DNA from: Billgrantia montanilacus | Lineage (GTDB): Bacteria; Pseudomonadota; Gammaproteobacteria; Pseudomonadales; Halomonadaceae | Direction of reading: 5' to 3' | Length of the DNA stretch: 64,000 nucleotides | Assembly (NCBI RefSeq): GCF_003336675.1 | Contig: NZ_QPII01000001.1 | Span: 1-64,000 of the forward strand | Shown here: in pieces, positions 41,490 to 52,215 of the stretch | Layout: every line of letters starts with the position of its first letter | Numbering within the stretch: position 1 is the stretch's first letter | The notes under the pieces: generated by a model | Seen by the model: the letters and a program-made list of their open reading frames with translations, nothing else | Told to the model about the DNA's origin: nothing | The model's database searches: none | Position numbers and translations under genes: made by a program

Positions 41490-42133
41490 GCGTGCACGAC
41501 GAGAACGGCCTGCGCGAGCAGATAGCGACCCTCGGCGAATCGCTCTTCTCGCGAGGGCTGACCATGGGCTCCAGCGGCAATATCAGCGTGCGGCTGGATG
41601 ATGGCGGCTGGCTGATGACGCCGACCAATGCCTGCCTGGGGCGGCTCGATCCCGCCCGTATCTCGAGGCTCGACGGGCAAGGCCGGCTGCTGAGCGGCGA
41701 CCGGCCCACCAAGGAGAGCTTCCTGCACATGGCGATGTATGAGGAGCGGCCCCGCTCCGGTGCCATCGTGCACCTGCACTCGACCCATTCGGTGGCCGTC
41801 TCCTGCCTGCCGCAGATCGACCCCTGCGACTGCATTCCGCCGCTGACCGCCTACTACGTGATGCGGGTGGGCAAGCTGCCCCTGGTGCCCTACCACCTGC
41901 CCGGCGACCCCGCGCTGGGTGACGCGGTGCGCGGGCTGGCAGGCCAGCACAGCGCGGTGCTACTGGCCAACCATGGCCCTGTGGTGGCCGGCAAGACGCT
42001 GGAGGCGGCGGTCTACGCCACCGAGGAGCTGGAAGAGACCGCCAGGCTGTTCCTGCTGCTGCGCGGGGAGAACCCGCGCTGCCTGACGCCGGAGCAGGTT
42101 GCCGAACTCGAAGCGCGCTTTCCCCGCGACTGA
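41486..42133 (+). CDS. otnC: 3-oxo-tetronate 4-phosphate decarboxylase
   Basis: 215 residues of the class II aldolase/adducin family: GSSGNISVRLDDGG, metal ligands in AIVHLHSTHSVAVS, YHLPGD and LANHGPVVAGKTLEAAV (third His). OtnC decarboxylates the 4-phosphorylated 3-oxo-tetronate to dihydroxyacetone phosphate plus CO2, feeding glycolysis. It overlaps otnK by four bases and is followed by otnI after 36 bases. Confidence 0.92.
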   Translation: MSVHDENGLREQIATLGESLFSRGLTMGSSGNISVRLDDGGWLMTPTNACLGRLDPARISRLDGQGRLLSGDRPTKESFLHMAMYEERPRSGAIVHLHSTHSVAVSCLPQIDPCDCIPPLTAYYVMRVGKLPLVPYHLPGDPALGDAVRGLAGQHSAVLLANHGPVVAGKTLEAAVYATEELEETARLFLLLRGENPRCLTPEQVAELEARFPRD

Positions 42134-42169
42134 CACGAATCCCGAGGCACAAACACTGGGACACGAGCG

Positions 42170-42970
42170 ATGATCCGACTGGCCGCCAACCTCACCATGC
42201 TGTTTACCGAACATGGCTTTCTCGACCGGTTCGCGGCGGCTGCCGACGCGGGCTTTCGCGGCGTGGAATACCTGTTTCCCTACGACCACGACCCCCAGGT
42301 GCTGGCGAGCTCCCTGCGCGAGGCCGGCGTGGAGCAGGTGCTCTTCAACCTGCCCCCCGGGGATTGGGAGGCGGGGGAGCGCGGGCTGGCGAGCCTGCCG
42401 GGGCGGGAGGCGGAATTCCGCGATGCCGTGATCGAGGCGCTGCGCTACGCCGAGGCGCTGGACTGCCCGCGGGTACACGCCATGGCAGGCCTGCTGCCGG
42501 TGGATGCCGATGCCTATACCCGGGCCCATCATCAGGCGACCTATGTGGCGAACCTGCGTTTCGCCGCCGGGGAAGCCGCCAAGGCTGGGCGGCAGGTACT
42601 GATCGAGCCGATCAATACCCGCGACATGCCGGGCTACTTCCTGTCGCGCCAGGCCCAGGCCATGGCGGTGCTGGAGGCGGTGGGTGCCGACAACCTTCGC
42701 CTGCAGTTCGATCTCTATCACTGCCAGGTCATGGAGGGCGACCTGACTCGCCATCTGGAGCGGCAATTCCCGGCCATCGGCCATATTCAGATCGCCGGTG
42801 TGCCGCAGCGCCATGAGCCCGACGTGGGTGAAGTCCATTACCCGGCGCTCCTGTCGCGTCTCGAAGCGCTTGGCTACGACGGCTGGGTGGGCTGCGAGTA
42901 TCGCCCCGCCGCCGGCACCCGCCAGGGGCTGGGGTGGGGGCGGGCGCACGGCCTGACGACAGATCACTAA
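42170..42970 (+). CDS. otnI: 2-oxo-tetronate isomerase
   Basis: 266 residues of the hydroxypyruvate-isomerase-like TIM-barrel family: [10 protein letters not shown] start, [16 protein letters not shown] (catalytic Glu), [27 protein letters not shown] and [11 protein letters not shown] (second Glu). OtnI moves the keto group from C2 to C3, giving the kinase substrate, and accepts both enantiomers, so it joins the LtnD and DenD branches. The TAA stop abuts an inverted-repeat element. Confidence 0.9.
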   Translation: MIRLAANLTMLFTEHGFLDRFAAAADAGFRGVEYLFPYDHDPQVLASSLREAGVEQVLFNLPPGDWEAGERGLASLPGREAEFRDAVIEALRYAEALDCPRVHAMAGLLPVDADAYTRAHHQATYVANLRFAAGEAAKAGRQVLIEPINTRDMPGYFLSRQAQAMAVLEAVGADNLRLQFDLYHCQVMEGDLTRHLERQFPAIGHIQIAGVPQRHEPDVGEVHYPALLSRLEALGYDGWVGCEYRPAAGTRQGLGWGRAHGLTTDH

Positions 42971-43128
42971 GGAAGCGCTGAACAAATCGCCGAGCGAGAT
43001 GAAGCGCAAGGCGCACGGAGCACAGGAACCGGAGCATATGGGGTATATGTGAGGATTCCGACCGGGCTGGCGCACCAGCACCGCGCAACGCAGCGATTCG
43101 CTCGTGTAGGCATTTGCACAGTGTTTCC
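42971..43128. mobile_element. MITE-like intergenic repeat with terminal inverted repeats
   Basis: The 158-base segment begins GGAAGCGCTGAACAAAT and ends ATTTGCACAGTGTTTCC; the ends are imperfect inverted repeats (13 of 17 bases pair). It begins at the base after the otnI stop codon, and a TA flanks it on both sides. It has no coding capacity. It resembles dispersed intergenic repeats common in this group, but copy number cannot be seen here. Confidence 0.65.
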
Positions 43129-43151
43129 CTAACAATGAATGCGAGGCTCAT

Positions 43152-44114
43152 ATGCATATAGCGATTACCGGCGCCGCCGGCTTCCTCGGCCAGCGGCTCG
43201 TGGCGCGGCTGCTGTCCCGTGGCACGCTGGCTGGCCAGGCCATACGCCGCCTGACGCTCATCGATATGGTCGAGCCGCCGGTGGTGGCTGCCGACGGCGT
43301 CGAGGTAACGCGCCTGGCGATGGACATTACCGAGCCGGGCAGGCTCGACCCGGTGCTGGCCACCAAGCCGGATGTGATCTATCACCTGGCGGCCGTCGTC
43401 AGCGCCGCCGCCGAGGCGGACCTGGCGCTCGGCATGCGGGTCAACTTCGATGCCACCCGGGTGCTGCTCGAGGGGTGTCACGCCCACGGCCTTGCCGGGA
43501 CACGCCTGGTCATGGCCAGTTCGGTGGCCGCTTACGGCGGCGAGCTGCCCGAGGTGGTCGACGACATGACCGCACTGCAGCCGCAGAACTCCTACGGTGC
43601 CCAGAAGGCCATGAGCGAGCTGCTGATCAACGACTATAGCCGACGTGGGCTGGTGGACGGACGGGTGCTGCGCCTGCCGACCATCATCATTCGACCGGGG
43701 CGGCCCAACGCGGCGGCGTCGAGCTTTGCCTCGAGCATCCTGCGCGAGCCGCTGAACGGCGAAGCGGCCGTCTGCCCGGTGCCCTCCGATCTGTCGATGT
43801 TCGTGATGTCGCCGCAGAAGGTGGTCGAGGCCCTGATACATGGTGCCGAGCTGGCCGGCGACGCCCTGGGGTCCTTTCGCGCCTTCATGCTGCCGGGCAT
43901 TACGGTCAGCGTGGCTGAGATGCTCGAGACGCTGCGCCAGGTGGCGGGCGACGAGGCGCTCGCCCTGGTACGCCATGAGCCCGACCCGCGCATTTCGGCC
44001 ATCGTGTCGGCCTGGCCCTCCCGCTTCACCACGCGTCGTGCCCTGGAACTCGGTTTTCGGGGTGACGGCGACCTGCGTGAAATCGTCGACGCCTACCTGA
44101 AAGCGGAGGCGTGA
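43152..44114 (+). CDS. denD: D-erythronate dehydrogenase
   Basis: 320 residues. Short-chain/epimerase-type dinucleotide fold: ITGAAGFLGQRLVARLL, YHLAAVVSAAAEADL, catalytic ASSVAAYGG with YGAQK (Tyr-x-x-x-Lys). Matches DenD, which oxidises D-erythronate at C2 to 2-oxo-D-erythronate. Its operon also contains ltnD, so the strain can enter the shared OtnI-OtnK-OtnC route from both stereoisomers. Preceded by the inverted-repeat element and a normal short leader. Confidence 0.88.
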   Translation: MHIAITGAAGFLGQRLVARLLSRGTLAGQAIRRLTLIDMVEPPVVAADGVEVTRLAMDITEPGRLDPVLATKPDVIYHLAAVVSAAAEADLALGMRVNFDATRVLLEGCHAHGLAGTRLVMASSVAAYGGELPEVVDDMTALQPQNSYGAQKAMSELLINDYSRRGLVDGRVLRLPTIIIRPGRPNAAASSFASSILREPLNGEAAVCPVPSDLSMFVMSPQKVVEALIHGAELAGDALGSFRAFMLPGITVSVAEMLETLRQVAGDEALALVRHEPDPRISAIVSAWPSRFTTRRALELGFRGDGDLREIVDAYLKAEA

Positions 44115-44184
44115 CAGCGCGCCCGTCCGAGACGGGCCTACCAGCAAACCCAACGGTGTTCCACGAAGAAGAGGTAACAGAACA

Positions 44185-45192
44185 ATGAAAACGCGATTCG
44201 CACGCCGCACGATCTCTACCGCCATCGGAACCGTCACCGCGGCGGCACTGGCCGGCATGGCGGTCCAGGCCCAGGCGGCCCAGGAGATCACGCTCGGCCA
44301 TACACTTTCCGCTACATCGCACTATGCCGTCGGGGCGCAGGCCTTCAAGGAGCGACTGGAGGAGCTGAGCGACGGGGCCTTTACCGTCAACGAACATACG
44401 TCCGGCTCTCTGGGCGGCGAGCGGGAGATGATCGAGGGGCTGCAGATCGGCACCGTGGACCTGGTCATCACCTCCACCGGCCCGCTGGGCAACTTCGTGC
44501 CGGAAACCTATGTGCTGGACTTGCCCTTCCTGTTCGAGGACTACGACCAGGCGCGCTGCGTGCTCGACGGTGAGCTGGGCGACGAGCTGCTCGGCAAGAT
44601 AGGGGAGCACGACCTGGTGGGCCTGGCCTGGACCGAGAACGGCTTTCGCCACCTGACCAACAGCCGGCGCGAGGTGCTCTCACCGGCGGACGCCGAGGGG
44701 CTGCGGGTTCGCACCATGGAGAACGAAGTCCATCAGGAAGCCTTTCGCCAGCTGGGCGCACGGCCCACTCCGATGGCCTTTCCGGAGCTGTTCACCGCGC
44801 TTCAGCAGGGCACCGTCGATGGCCAGGAGAATCCCATCACCGTGATCGTGGCGACCAACTTCTGGGAAGTGCAGGACCACCTGTCGCTGACCGGCCACGT
44901 CTACTCGCCGGCGATCATGCTGGGCTCGCCGATCATGTTCGACGGCTTGAGCGAGGAGGAGCAGGAGTGGTTCCGCGAGGCGGCTCGTGCTTCCGCTGAA
45001 GCCACCCGTGCCGAGGTGTCGCGCCTCGAGGAAGAGGGTGTCGCCCTGCTGGAGGAGAACGGCATGACGGTGCAGACCGACATCGACATCGCTCCTTTCC
45101 AGGAAGCGGTGCAGCCCGCCTACGAGATCTTCACGTCCCAGCACGGCAGCGAAATGCTGGAGCGCATCCAGGCCGAAGCCGGCAACTGCTGA
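44185..45192 (+). CDS. TRAP substrate-binding protein (DctP type) for tetronates
   Basis: 335 residues with a Sec signal peptide (hydrophobic about 15-30, cleavage near AQAAQE). DctP features: LGHTLSATSHYAVGAQAFKE, SGSLGGEREMIEGLQIGTVDL, PFLFEDYDQ and FPELFTALQQGTVDGQENP, including the conserved Arg region GLRVRTMEN that binds a carboxylate. Being inside the tetronate operon, it probably captures L-threonate and/or D-erythronate. It is 70 bases after denD. Confidence 0.9.
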   Translation: MKTRFARRTISTAIGTVTAAALAGMAVQAQAAQEITLGHTLSATSHYAVGAQAFKERLEELSDGAFTVNEHTSGSLGGEREMIEGLQIGTVDLVITSTGPLGNFVPETYVLDLPFLFEDYDQARCVLDGELGDELLGKIGEHDLVGLAWTENGFRHLTNSRREVLSPADAEGLRVRTMENEVHQEAFRQLGARPTPMAFPELFTALQQGTVDGQENPITVIVATNFWEVQDHLSLTGHVYSPAIMLGSPIMFDGLSEEEQEWFREAARASAEATRAEVSRLEEEGVALLEENGMTVQTDIDIAPFQEAVQPAYEIFTSQHGSEMLERIQAEAGNC

Positions 45193-45252
45193 CCTTTCCC
45201 ACCCCGGGCTTCCGGCACGGCGCCGGGAGCCCTCTGGTCATGGTGATTCCCA

Positions 45253-45855
45253 ATGGTCTCGCTGTTTCTTCGCCTTGAGCGCCAGTTGACGCGCCTGGCC
45301 ATGCTGGTCGCGGTGGCCATGTTGGTCGTGTCGGTGACCCTGGGGTTCTATCAGGTGCTGACCCGGTTCCTGTTCAATGCCCCCTCCACCTGGTCGGAGG
45401 TCGCCTCCAGGACGGCCATGATCTGGTGCGTGTTCATGGCGGCGGCCGCCACCTTCCGGGGTGGCTACATGATGGCCGTCGAAGCCATCTACAAGATCGT
45501 GCCGCAGCGACTGATGCTGCTGCTGGAAATCGCCATCGTCTGCTGCTGCCTGCTGGTGCTGGCGGTGCTGATCCATTTCGGTATCCAGATGACGATGCGC
45601 GTCAGCAACCAGACGATGTCGGGCATGAACATCTCGATGTCCTGGGCCTATGCGGCCATTCCCACCGGTGCCGGCTTCGCCATCGTCGCGGTAATGGCAC
45701 GCATCCTGGCCCAGATCACCGGTCGCGAGATGATCGGCCCCGAGGGGCGCGAAGCCAGTCCCGAGCTGGAGTCCCCCGGGGTGCAAAAGGCCCGGAAGGT
45801 CGCTGGCTCCGGGATAACGCCAGATGGCTCCCGCCCGGGAGGGCCCCAGCCATGA
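45253..45855 (+). CDS. TRAP transporter small permease (DctQ)
   Basis: 200 residues with four transmembrane helices (AMLVAVAMLVVSVTLGF; RTAMIWCVFMAAAATF; LLLEIAIVCCCLLVLAVL; WAYAAIPTGAGFAIVAVM) plus a hydrophilic tail of about 40 residues longer than usual. The tail ends just where the DctM start overlaps (ATGA). Ribosome site weak, so translation may depend on the upstream gene. Confidence 0.88.
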   Translation: MVSLFLRLERQLTRLAMLVAVAMLVVSVTLGFYQVLTRFLFNAPSTWSEVASRTAMIWCVFMAAAATFRGGYMMAVEAIYKIVPQRLMLLLEIAIVCCCLLVLAVLIHFGIQMTMRVSNQTMSGMNISMSWAYAAIPTGAGFAIVAVMARILAQITGREMIGPEGREASPELESPGVQKARKVAGSGITPDGSRPGGPQP

Positions 45856-47126
45856 ATCTGGTCATCGGTCTGTCGCTGATCATTCTCTTCGCCTTCGGCG
45901 TGCCGATCGCGGTCTCCATCGTTCTGGCCTCGGTCATCGGCATCGAGTTCTTCTCCCGGCTACCGCTGCTGCTGGTACCCCAGCAGATGTTCATCGGCAT
46001 CGACAAGTTCCCGCTGATGGCGATCCCGTTCTTCATCCTGGCGGGTAACCTGATGGCGGCGGGCGGTATTTCCCGGCGCCTGGTGGACCTGGCCAAGTCC
46101 ATCGTCGGCGGCATCCAGGGTGGCCTGGCCATGACCTGCGTGCTGACCTGCATGATGTTTGCTGCGGTGTCGGGCTCCAGCGTCGCGACCACCTTCGCCA
46201 TCGGCGCGATTCTGATACCGGCGATGGTCAGGCATGGCTACCCCAAGCCCCTGGCGGCCTCGATCCAGGCCTCTTCCGCGGAGCTTGGCGTGCTGATTCC
46301 GCCGTCGATTCCCCTGATCCTGTTCGGCGTCAGCACCGACACCTCCATCGGCCAGCTGTTCCTCGCCGGCATCGGCCCCGGCATCCTGATCGGCTGCGCC
46401 TTGCTCCTGTTCCTCTACCTGTTCTGCAAGGTGCGTGGCTACGGTCTTGATGATCACAAGGACAGCACGAGCTTCATGATCTCGTTCAAGCGCGCCTGGT
46501 TGGCGCTGCTGATGCCGGTTGTGGTGATCGGCGGCATCTACGGCGGGGTGTTCACCCCCACCGAGGCGTCGGCGGTAGCGGTGTTCTATGCGCTGGTCGT
46601 CGGCGGCTTCTACTACCGCGAGCTGAAGCGGGACGACCTATGGCCGATCCTGCGCCAGAGCGTCATCTCCACCGCGGCGGTCATGCTGATCATTGCGGCG
46701 GCCTCGCTGTTCAGCTTCCTGCTCAGCCGCACCGGCTTGCCGTCCCAGATCGCCGGCTGGGTGACCGAGGTGTTCGACAGCCCCATGTCATTCCTGCTGG
46801 CAGTCAATGTACTGCTGCTGCTGGTGGGCATGTTCATCGAGACCTCGGCGGCCATCCTGGTGCTGGCGCCCATCCTGACGCCCATTGCCATCCAGTTCGG
46901 GGTCCATCCCGTGCACTTCGGCTTGATCATGGTGGTGAACCTGGCCCTGGGGATGATCACGCCGCCGCTGGGGGTGAACCTGTTTGCCGCCTGCGCGGTG
47001 GCCAGGATCACCATCGACGAGATGCTGCCCTGGCTGGTGCGCTTCGTGCTTGTTGTGCTCGCCTGCCTGGTGGCGATCACCTACATGCCCTGGATCTCCA
47101 TGGGACTGGTGCGGCTGGTCTATTGA
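45852..47126 (+). CDS. TRAP transporter large permease (DctM)
   Basis: 424 residues from the ATG at 45852, overlapping the dctQ stop by four bases. About twelve helices. Family stretches: FGVPIAVSIVLASVIG, MAIPFFILAGNLMAAGGIS, MTCVLTCMMFAAVSGSSVAT, IQASSAELGVLIPPSIPLI and NLALGMITPPLGVNLF. With the two preceding genes it makes a sodium-coupled tetronate importer (substrate inferred from the operon). Confidence 0.93.
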   Translation: MNLVIGLSLIILFAFGVPIAVSIVLASVIGIEFFSRLPLLLVPQQMFIGIDKFPLMAIPFFILAGNLMAAGGISRRLVDLAKSIVGGIQGGLAMTCVLTCMMFAAVSGSSVATTFAIGAILIPAMVRHGYPKPLAASIQASSAELGVLIPPSIPLILFGVSTDTSIGQLFLAGIGPGILIGCALLLFLYLFCKVRGYGLDDHKDSTSFMISFKRAWLALLMPVVVIGGIYGGVFTPTEASAVAVFYALVVGGFYYRELKRDDLWPILRQSVISTAAVMLIIAAASLFSFLLSRTGLPSQIAGWVTEVFDSPMSFLLAVNVLLLLVGMFIETSAAILVLAPILTPIAIQFGVHPVHFGLIMVVNLALGMITPPLGVNLFAACAVARITIDEMLPWLVRFVLVVLACLVAITYMPWISMGLVRLVY

Positions 47127-47153
47127 ATAGTGAACAACAACAAGGAAATCGTG

Positions 47154-48600
<1,447 letters not shown>

Positions 48601-48614
<14 letters not shown>

Positions 48615-48630
48615 GTCAAGCACGGCTGAG
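48601..48630. repeat. Perfect 15-base duplication of the aldehyde dehydrogenase 3' end
   Basis: TCAAGCACGGCTGAG occurs at 48601-48615 and again at 48616-48630. The first copy carries the last codons and the TGA stop (48612-48614); the second lies in the untranslated spacer. Confidence 0.95.
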
Positions 48631-48680
48631 CGAGCCGCCGGCCCGCGATTCACAATGGGATGAACCAGAGGAGCAATAGG

Positions 48681-49568
48681 ATGAGTCAGCTATTTCGAGT
48701 CGGCCTGGTGGGCGTGGGCCTGATGGGACACGGTATCGCCGCGAACATCCTGAAAGGAGGGCATACGCTCTGTTTTCTTGACCACCCCGGCAACCAGCCC
48801 GTGGACGACCTGCGCGCCGCCGGGGCGACCGCGAAGGCTAGCGGCCGCGAGGTGGCCGAGGCGGCCGATGTGGTCATTCTCTGCGTGACCGGCTCGCCCC
48901 AGGTGGAGGCGGTGCTGTTCGAGCCCGGCGGGGTGCTGGAAGGGCTAAGGCCGGGCTGCGTGGTTGTCGACTGCTCCACGGCACTGCCCAGCTCCACCGA
49001 GCGAGTGGCCGCCCGGGTGGAGACGGCCGGCGGGCGCTTCATGGATGCCGCCATGACCCGCACCCCCAAGGAGGCGGAGGAGGGCCGGTTGAACCTCATC
49101 GTTGGCGCACCGGAGGCGCTGTTCCTGGAGGTGCAACCGCTGCTCGAGTGCTTTGCCGAGAACATCGCCCATGCCGGCCAGGTTGGCGCCGGCCATACCC
49201 TCAAGCTGCTGCACAACTTCGTCTCGCTGGGCTTCACCGCGGTGCTGGCCGAGGCCGCCGCAGCGTCACGACGGGCCGGTATCGACGACGCTGCCTTCCT
49301 CGACGTGCTGGGCAAGGGCGGCGGTGGCGGGGTGATCCTGGAGCGCCTGCGGCCCTATATCGCCGATGGCAACGCCTCCGGTTTCCGCTTCAGCGTGGCC
49401 AACGGCCTCAAGGATATCGGCTACTACCGCACCATGACCGAAGACCTCGGCGCCCAGCGCGGCGTGGCCGATGCGGTGCTGGCGCTCTACCAGTCGATCA
49501 GCGATGCCGGCCATGCCGACCGCCCCGTGCCGGAGCTGGTTGGCCTGCTGGGGCCGTCAAAGGGCTGA
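48681..49568 (+). CDS. Beta-hydroxyacid dehydrogenase (HIBADH/GarR family)
   Basis: 295 residues from the ATG at 48681 (GAGGAG seven bases upstream; an earlier ATG at 48660 is less well placed). GVGLMGHGIAANILKGG is the NAD(P) site, DAAMTRTPKEAEEGRLN the substrate loop (the usual SGG is replaced by TRT), and HTLKLLHNFVSLG contains the catalytic Lys. It differs from LtnD of the same operon and may be a tartronate-semialdehyde-like reductase or act on another C3/C4 hydroxyacid. Its stop codon directly abuts the convergent mtfA stop. Confidence 0.82.
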   Translation: MSQLFRVGLVGVGLMGHGIAANILKGGHTLCFLDHPGNQPVDDLRAAGATAKASGREVAEAADVVILCVTGSPQVEAVLFEPGGVLEGLRPGCVVVDCSTALPSSTERVAARVETAGGRFMDAAMTRTPKEAEEGRLNLIVGAPEALFLEVQPLLECFAENIAHAGQVGAGHTLKLLHNFVSLGFTAVLAEAAAASRRAGIDDAAFLDVLGKGGGGGVILERLRPYIADGNASGFRFSVANGLKDIGYYRTMTEDLGAQRGVADAVLALYQSISDAGHADRPVPELVGLLGPSKG

Positions 49569-50408
49569 TCAGTCCTGGTCTCCCCGAGGCTCCCGGGGGG
49601 CAGCGGTGTGACCCTCTGGCAGCCGTGCCAGCGGCTGCTGGCGGAAGTAGCGTGTCAGCAGCTCATACAGTGCCGGGTAGGCCTCGTGGAGGATATCGGG
49701 CGCGGTAAAGAAGGTCTCGCAGCACACCGCGAAGCACTCCCCCGGATGGCTGGCGGCGTAGTCGTCGATGGGTGTTTCCTCGCCACGCTCGAGGCGCGCC
49801 TGGAGGTCGTCCCATACGCCGATGAAGACCCGGTGCCACTCCTTCGGGTCGATGTCCCGTGGTAGCGGCGGGAAGCCGTCGACGTCCAGCGAGTTGCCCA
49901 GGTCGAGCTTGTGGGCGAGCTCATGGATCACCACGTTGAAGCCGTCGAGTCCGCCGCTCTCCATCAGGTCGGGAAAGGCGAGTACCACCGGCCCCTGGGA
50001 CGAGGTCTCGCCGGCCCGCTCATCCAGGTACTCGTGCATCACGCCGAACTCGTCCAACTCCTCCACATGGCGGCGGAACGCCTCGGGCAGGATCAGCAGT
50101 TCGTGTACCCCGCTGAAGGCGTCGACATGGTCGTCGAAGGGCCAGCCCAGGGTCAGCAGGCAGGCCTGGGCGGAGAGCGCCAGCTGTGCCGGCAGGTCGA
50201 AGGGTGTCCGGCCAGCCAGCTCGGGGTGCAGGCTCAGCCGCTTGAGGTGCAGGAAGTGCCAGGCGCGCCGGCCCAGGCGGTTGGCCTCCTCTTCGCCCAG
50301 CGCTGCCAGCAGCGGCAGGCGTGCACGGGCCTCGGCCCAGGCCGCCTCGGGGAAGGGATGACGCGAGGCGAAGCGCTCGGCCCGCCAGCGGCGAAGGCGA
50401 CCGAACAT
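49569..50408 (-). CDS. mtfA: MtfA-type zinc peptidase
   Basis: 279 residues. The M90 zinc motif NVVIHELAHKLD gives the HExxH signature, with NSLDVDGFPP and DDYAASHPGECFAVCCETFF (third ligand Glu) further on. MtfA is a cytosolic aminopeptidase that in E. coli binds the glucose repressor Mlc. No Mlc or PTS gene is visible here. It begins four bases after the stop of the GNAT-nitrilase gene, so the two form an operon. Confidence 0.9.
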   Translation of the reverse strand: MFGRLRRWRAERFASRHPFPEAAWAEARARLPLLAALGEEEANRLGRRAWHFLHLKRLSLHPELAGRTPFDLPAQLALSAQACLLTLGWPFDDHVDAFSGVHELLILPEAFRRHVEELDEFGVMHEYLDERAGETSSQGPVVLAFPDLMESGGLDGFNVVIHELAHKLDLGNSLDVDGFPPLPRDIDPKEWHRVFIGVWDDLQARLERGEETPIDDYAASHPGECFAVCCETFFTAPDILHEAYPALYELLTRYFRQQPLARLPEGHTAAPREPRGDQD

Positions 50409-50412
50409 GGCC

Positions 50413-51996
50413 TCAGTTCTCCTCGGGGTTGCCCGGGGTCAGGCTACCGGACTTCCACGACCAGTCCCGCCAGCGCAGGTCGAACAGGTCCTTGCGCCGG
50501 TCCTTGAGATTGGTCACCGAGCCTTCGGCCCGCACCACGGTGAGCCGGGTCAGGTCCAGGTCCGAGAAGATCACCATCTCGGTATTCGGCGTGGTCTCCG
50601 AGAGCACCGCGTCGTGGGGGAAGGCGAAGTCCGAGGGTGTGAAAACCGAGGACTGGGCGTACTGGATGTCGAGGTTGCGGATCGACGGCACGTTGCCGAC
50701 GCTGCCGCACAGCACCACGTAGCATTCGTTCTCGATGGCCCGCGCCTGGGCGCAGTGACGCACCCGCAGGTAGCCGTTCTTGGTGTCGGTCCAGAAGGGC
50801 ACGAAGAGGATGTCCATGTCCTGGTCGGCGAGCAGGCGGCCGAGCTCGGGAAATTCCACGTCGTAGCAGATCAGGATGCCCACGCGGCCGGCATCGGTCT
50901 CGAACACGCGCAGCTCGTCGCCGCCCTCGATCACCCACTCCCGGCGCTCCTGGGGGGTGATGTGCAGCTTGGACTGCTTTTCGATGGTGCCGTCGCGGTG
51001 GCACAGGAAGGCGATGTTGTAGAGCCGATCGTCCTCGCCCACTTCGATCATCGAGCCCGCAACGATATTGATGTTGTAGGAGACCGCCATGCGCGACAGC
51101 TCTGTCTTGAACTGCTCGGTGAAGCCGGCCAGGAAGCGGATGGCCGCCAACTGGTCCTGCTGGGTGGCACGGTCCTGCAGCCCCATCAGCGGCGCATTGA
51201 ACAGCTCCGGGAAGACGGCGAAGTCGCTCTGGTAGCTGGAAAGGGCGTCGACGAAGTACTCGACCTGCTGCAGTACCGCCTCCACCGAGGCGCATTCGCG
51301 CATCTGCCACTGCACGGCGCCGACACGTACCTGGGTGGGGCGGTTTTCCAGCACCCGCTCGGCGGGCTCAAAGAGGATATTGTTCCACTCCAGCAGGGTG
51401 GCGTAGCCCTGGGATTTCTCGTCTTCCGGCAGGTACTTGCGCAACAGCCGCTTGACCTGGAAGTCATTGGCCAGTTGGAACGACAGGATCGGGTCGTGTA
51501 TCTCCTTGCGTGCAACCAGCTCGATGTACTCGGTGGGCGAGAGTTCCTCGGCGTGCTCGTGGTAATTGGGGATACGCCCGCCGGCGAGTATCGCGCGCAG
51601 GTTGAGAGAACGACACAGCTCCTTGCGCGCCTCGTAGAGGCGGCGCCCCAGCCGGTAGCCGCGATAGTCGGGATGGATCAGCACGTCCAGCCCGTACATG
51701 GCATCGCCTTGCGGATCGTTGAGGATGATCTCGCGGTTGCCCACCAGGTCGTCGTACTTGTGGGGGTTGGAGAACTCGTCGTAGTCGACCCGTACGGTCA
51801 GCGCCACGCCTATCAGCCTCTCGTCGTCCTCGATGGCGATCTGGCCATCGGGAAACTCCTGGATCAGCCGGTCGATGGAGTGCTGTGGCCAGGCACCACC
51901 AATATCGTCGTAGACGGCATCCATCAGAATCTTGAGCTGAGGGTAGTCGTCCTGCGTCAGGTTGCGCAGGTTCAGATGCAGGTCTTCGAGGGACAT
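50413..51996 (-). CDS. GNAT acetyltransferase fused to carbon-nitrogen hydrolase (nitrilase family)
   Basis: 527 residues from the ATG at 51996 (MSLEDLHLN). The N-terminal ~210 residues are a GNAT domain: GLDVLIHPDYRGYRLGRRLYEAR carries the acetyl-CoA loop. The rest is a nitrilase-superfamily amidohydrolase with its triad: FPELFNAP (Glu), KLHITPQER (Lys) and ILICYDVEFPE (Cys). Such fusions are widespread but not functionally settled. A coupled deacylation/acylation of an amine or amide is the usual guess. In an operon with mtfA. Confidence 0.88.
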   Translation of the reverse strand: MSLEDLHLNLRNLTQDDYPQLKILMDAVYDDIGGAWPQHSIDRLIQEFPDGQIAIEDDERLIGVALTVRVDYDEFSNPHKYDDLVGNREIILNDPQGDAMYGLDVLIHPDYRGYRLGRRLYEARKELCRSLNLRAILAGGRIPNYHEHAEELSPTEYIELVARKEIHDPILSFQLANDFQVKRLLRKYLPEDEKSQGYATLLEWNNILFEPAERVLENRPTQVRVGAVQWQMRECASVEAVLQQVEYFVDALSSYQSDFAVFPELFNAPLMGLQDRATQQDQLAAIRFLAGFTEQFKTELSRMAVSYNINIVAGSMIEVGEDDRLYNIAFLCHRDGTIEKQSKLHITPQERREWVIEGGDELRVFETDAGRVGILICYDVEFPELGRLLADQDMDILFVPFWTDTKNGYLRVRHCAQARAIENECYVVLCGSVGNVPSIRNLDIQYAQSSVFTPSDFAFPHDAVLSETTPNTEMVIFSDLDLTRLTVVRAEGSVTNLKDRRKDLFDLRWRDWSWKSGSLTPGNPEEN

Positions 51997-52215
51997 GGCG
52001 CGTCGGTTCCTGTCAGGGTGAAAGACGAAGTCTAGCATGGTCACGGGGTCGGCCGCGGTAGGCGCCGGCTGCGGCTTTGAAAGCAAGCGGCAATGGCGTC
52101 ATGCGCCTGTCATATCAGCGAGTCAAGATGCACCGCAAAGAGGCCGAAGTGCGGCTACGCTGATTCAGACGAGAAAACGTTCTCAACCTGTCGTGACAAT
52201 AATAACGGGCGTGCC
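51997..52215. promoter_or_regulatory. Divergent promoter region between the nitrilase fusion and the Ugp-like importer
   Basis: 219 bases hold both promoters. GAGAAAACGTTCTC at 52171-52184 is a near-palindrome (GAGAA-AACG-TTCTC arms) about 30 bases before the ATPase start at 52216, resembling a sugar-repressor operator. No dedicated regulator gene is nearby. Confidence 0.35.

Noticed and set aside
52093..52215. Upstream N-terminal extension of the Ugp-like ATPase
   Set aside because: The extra 41 codons are Cys/Ser-rich without domain similarity and cover the promoter region; the family start is at 52216.
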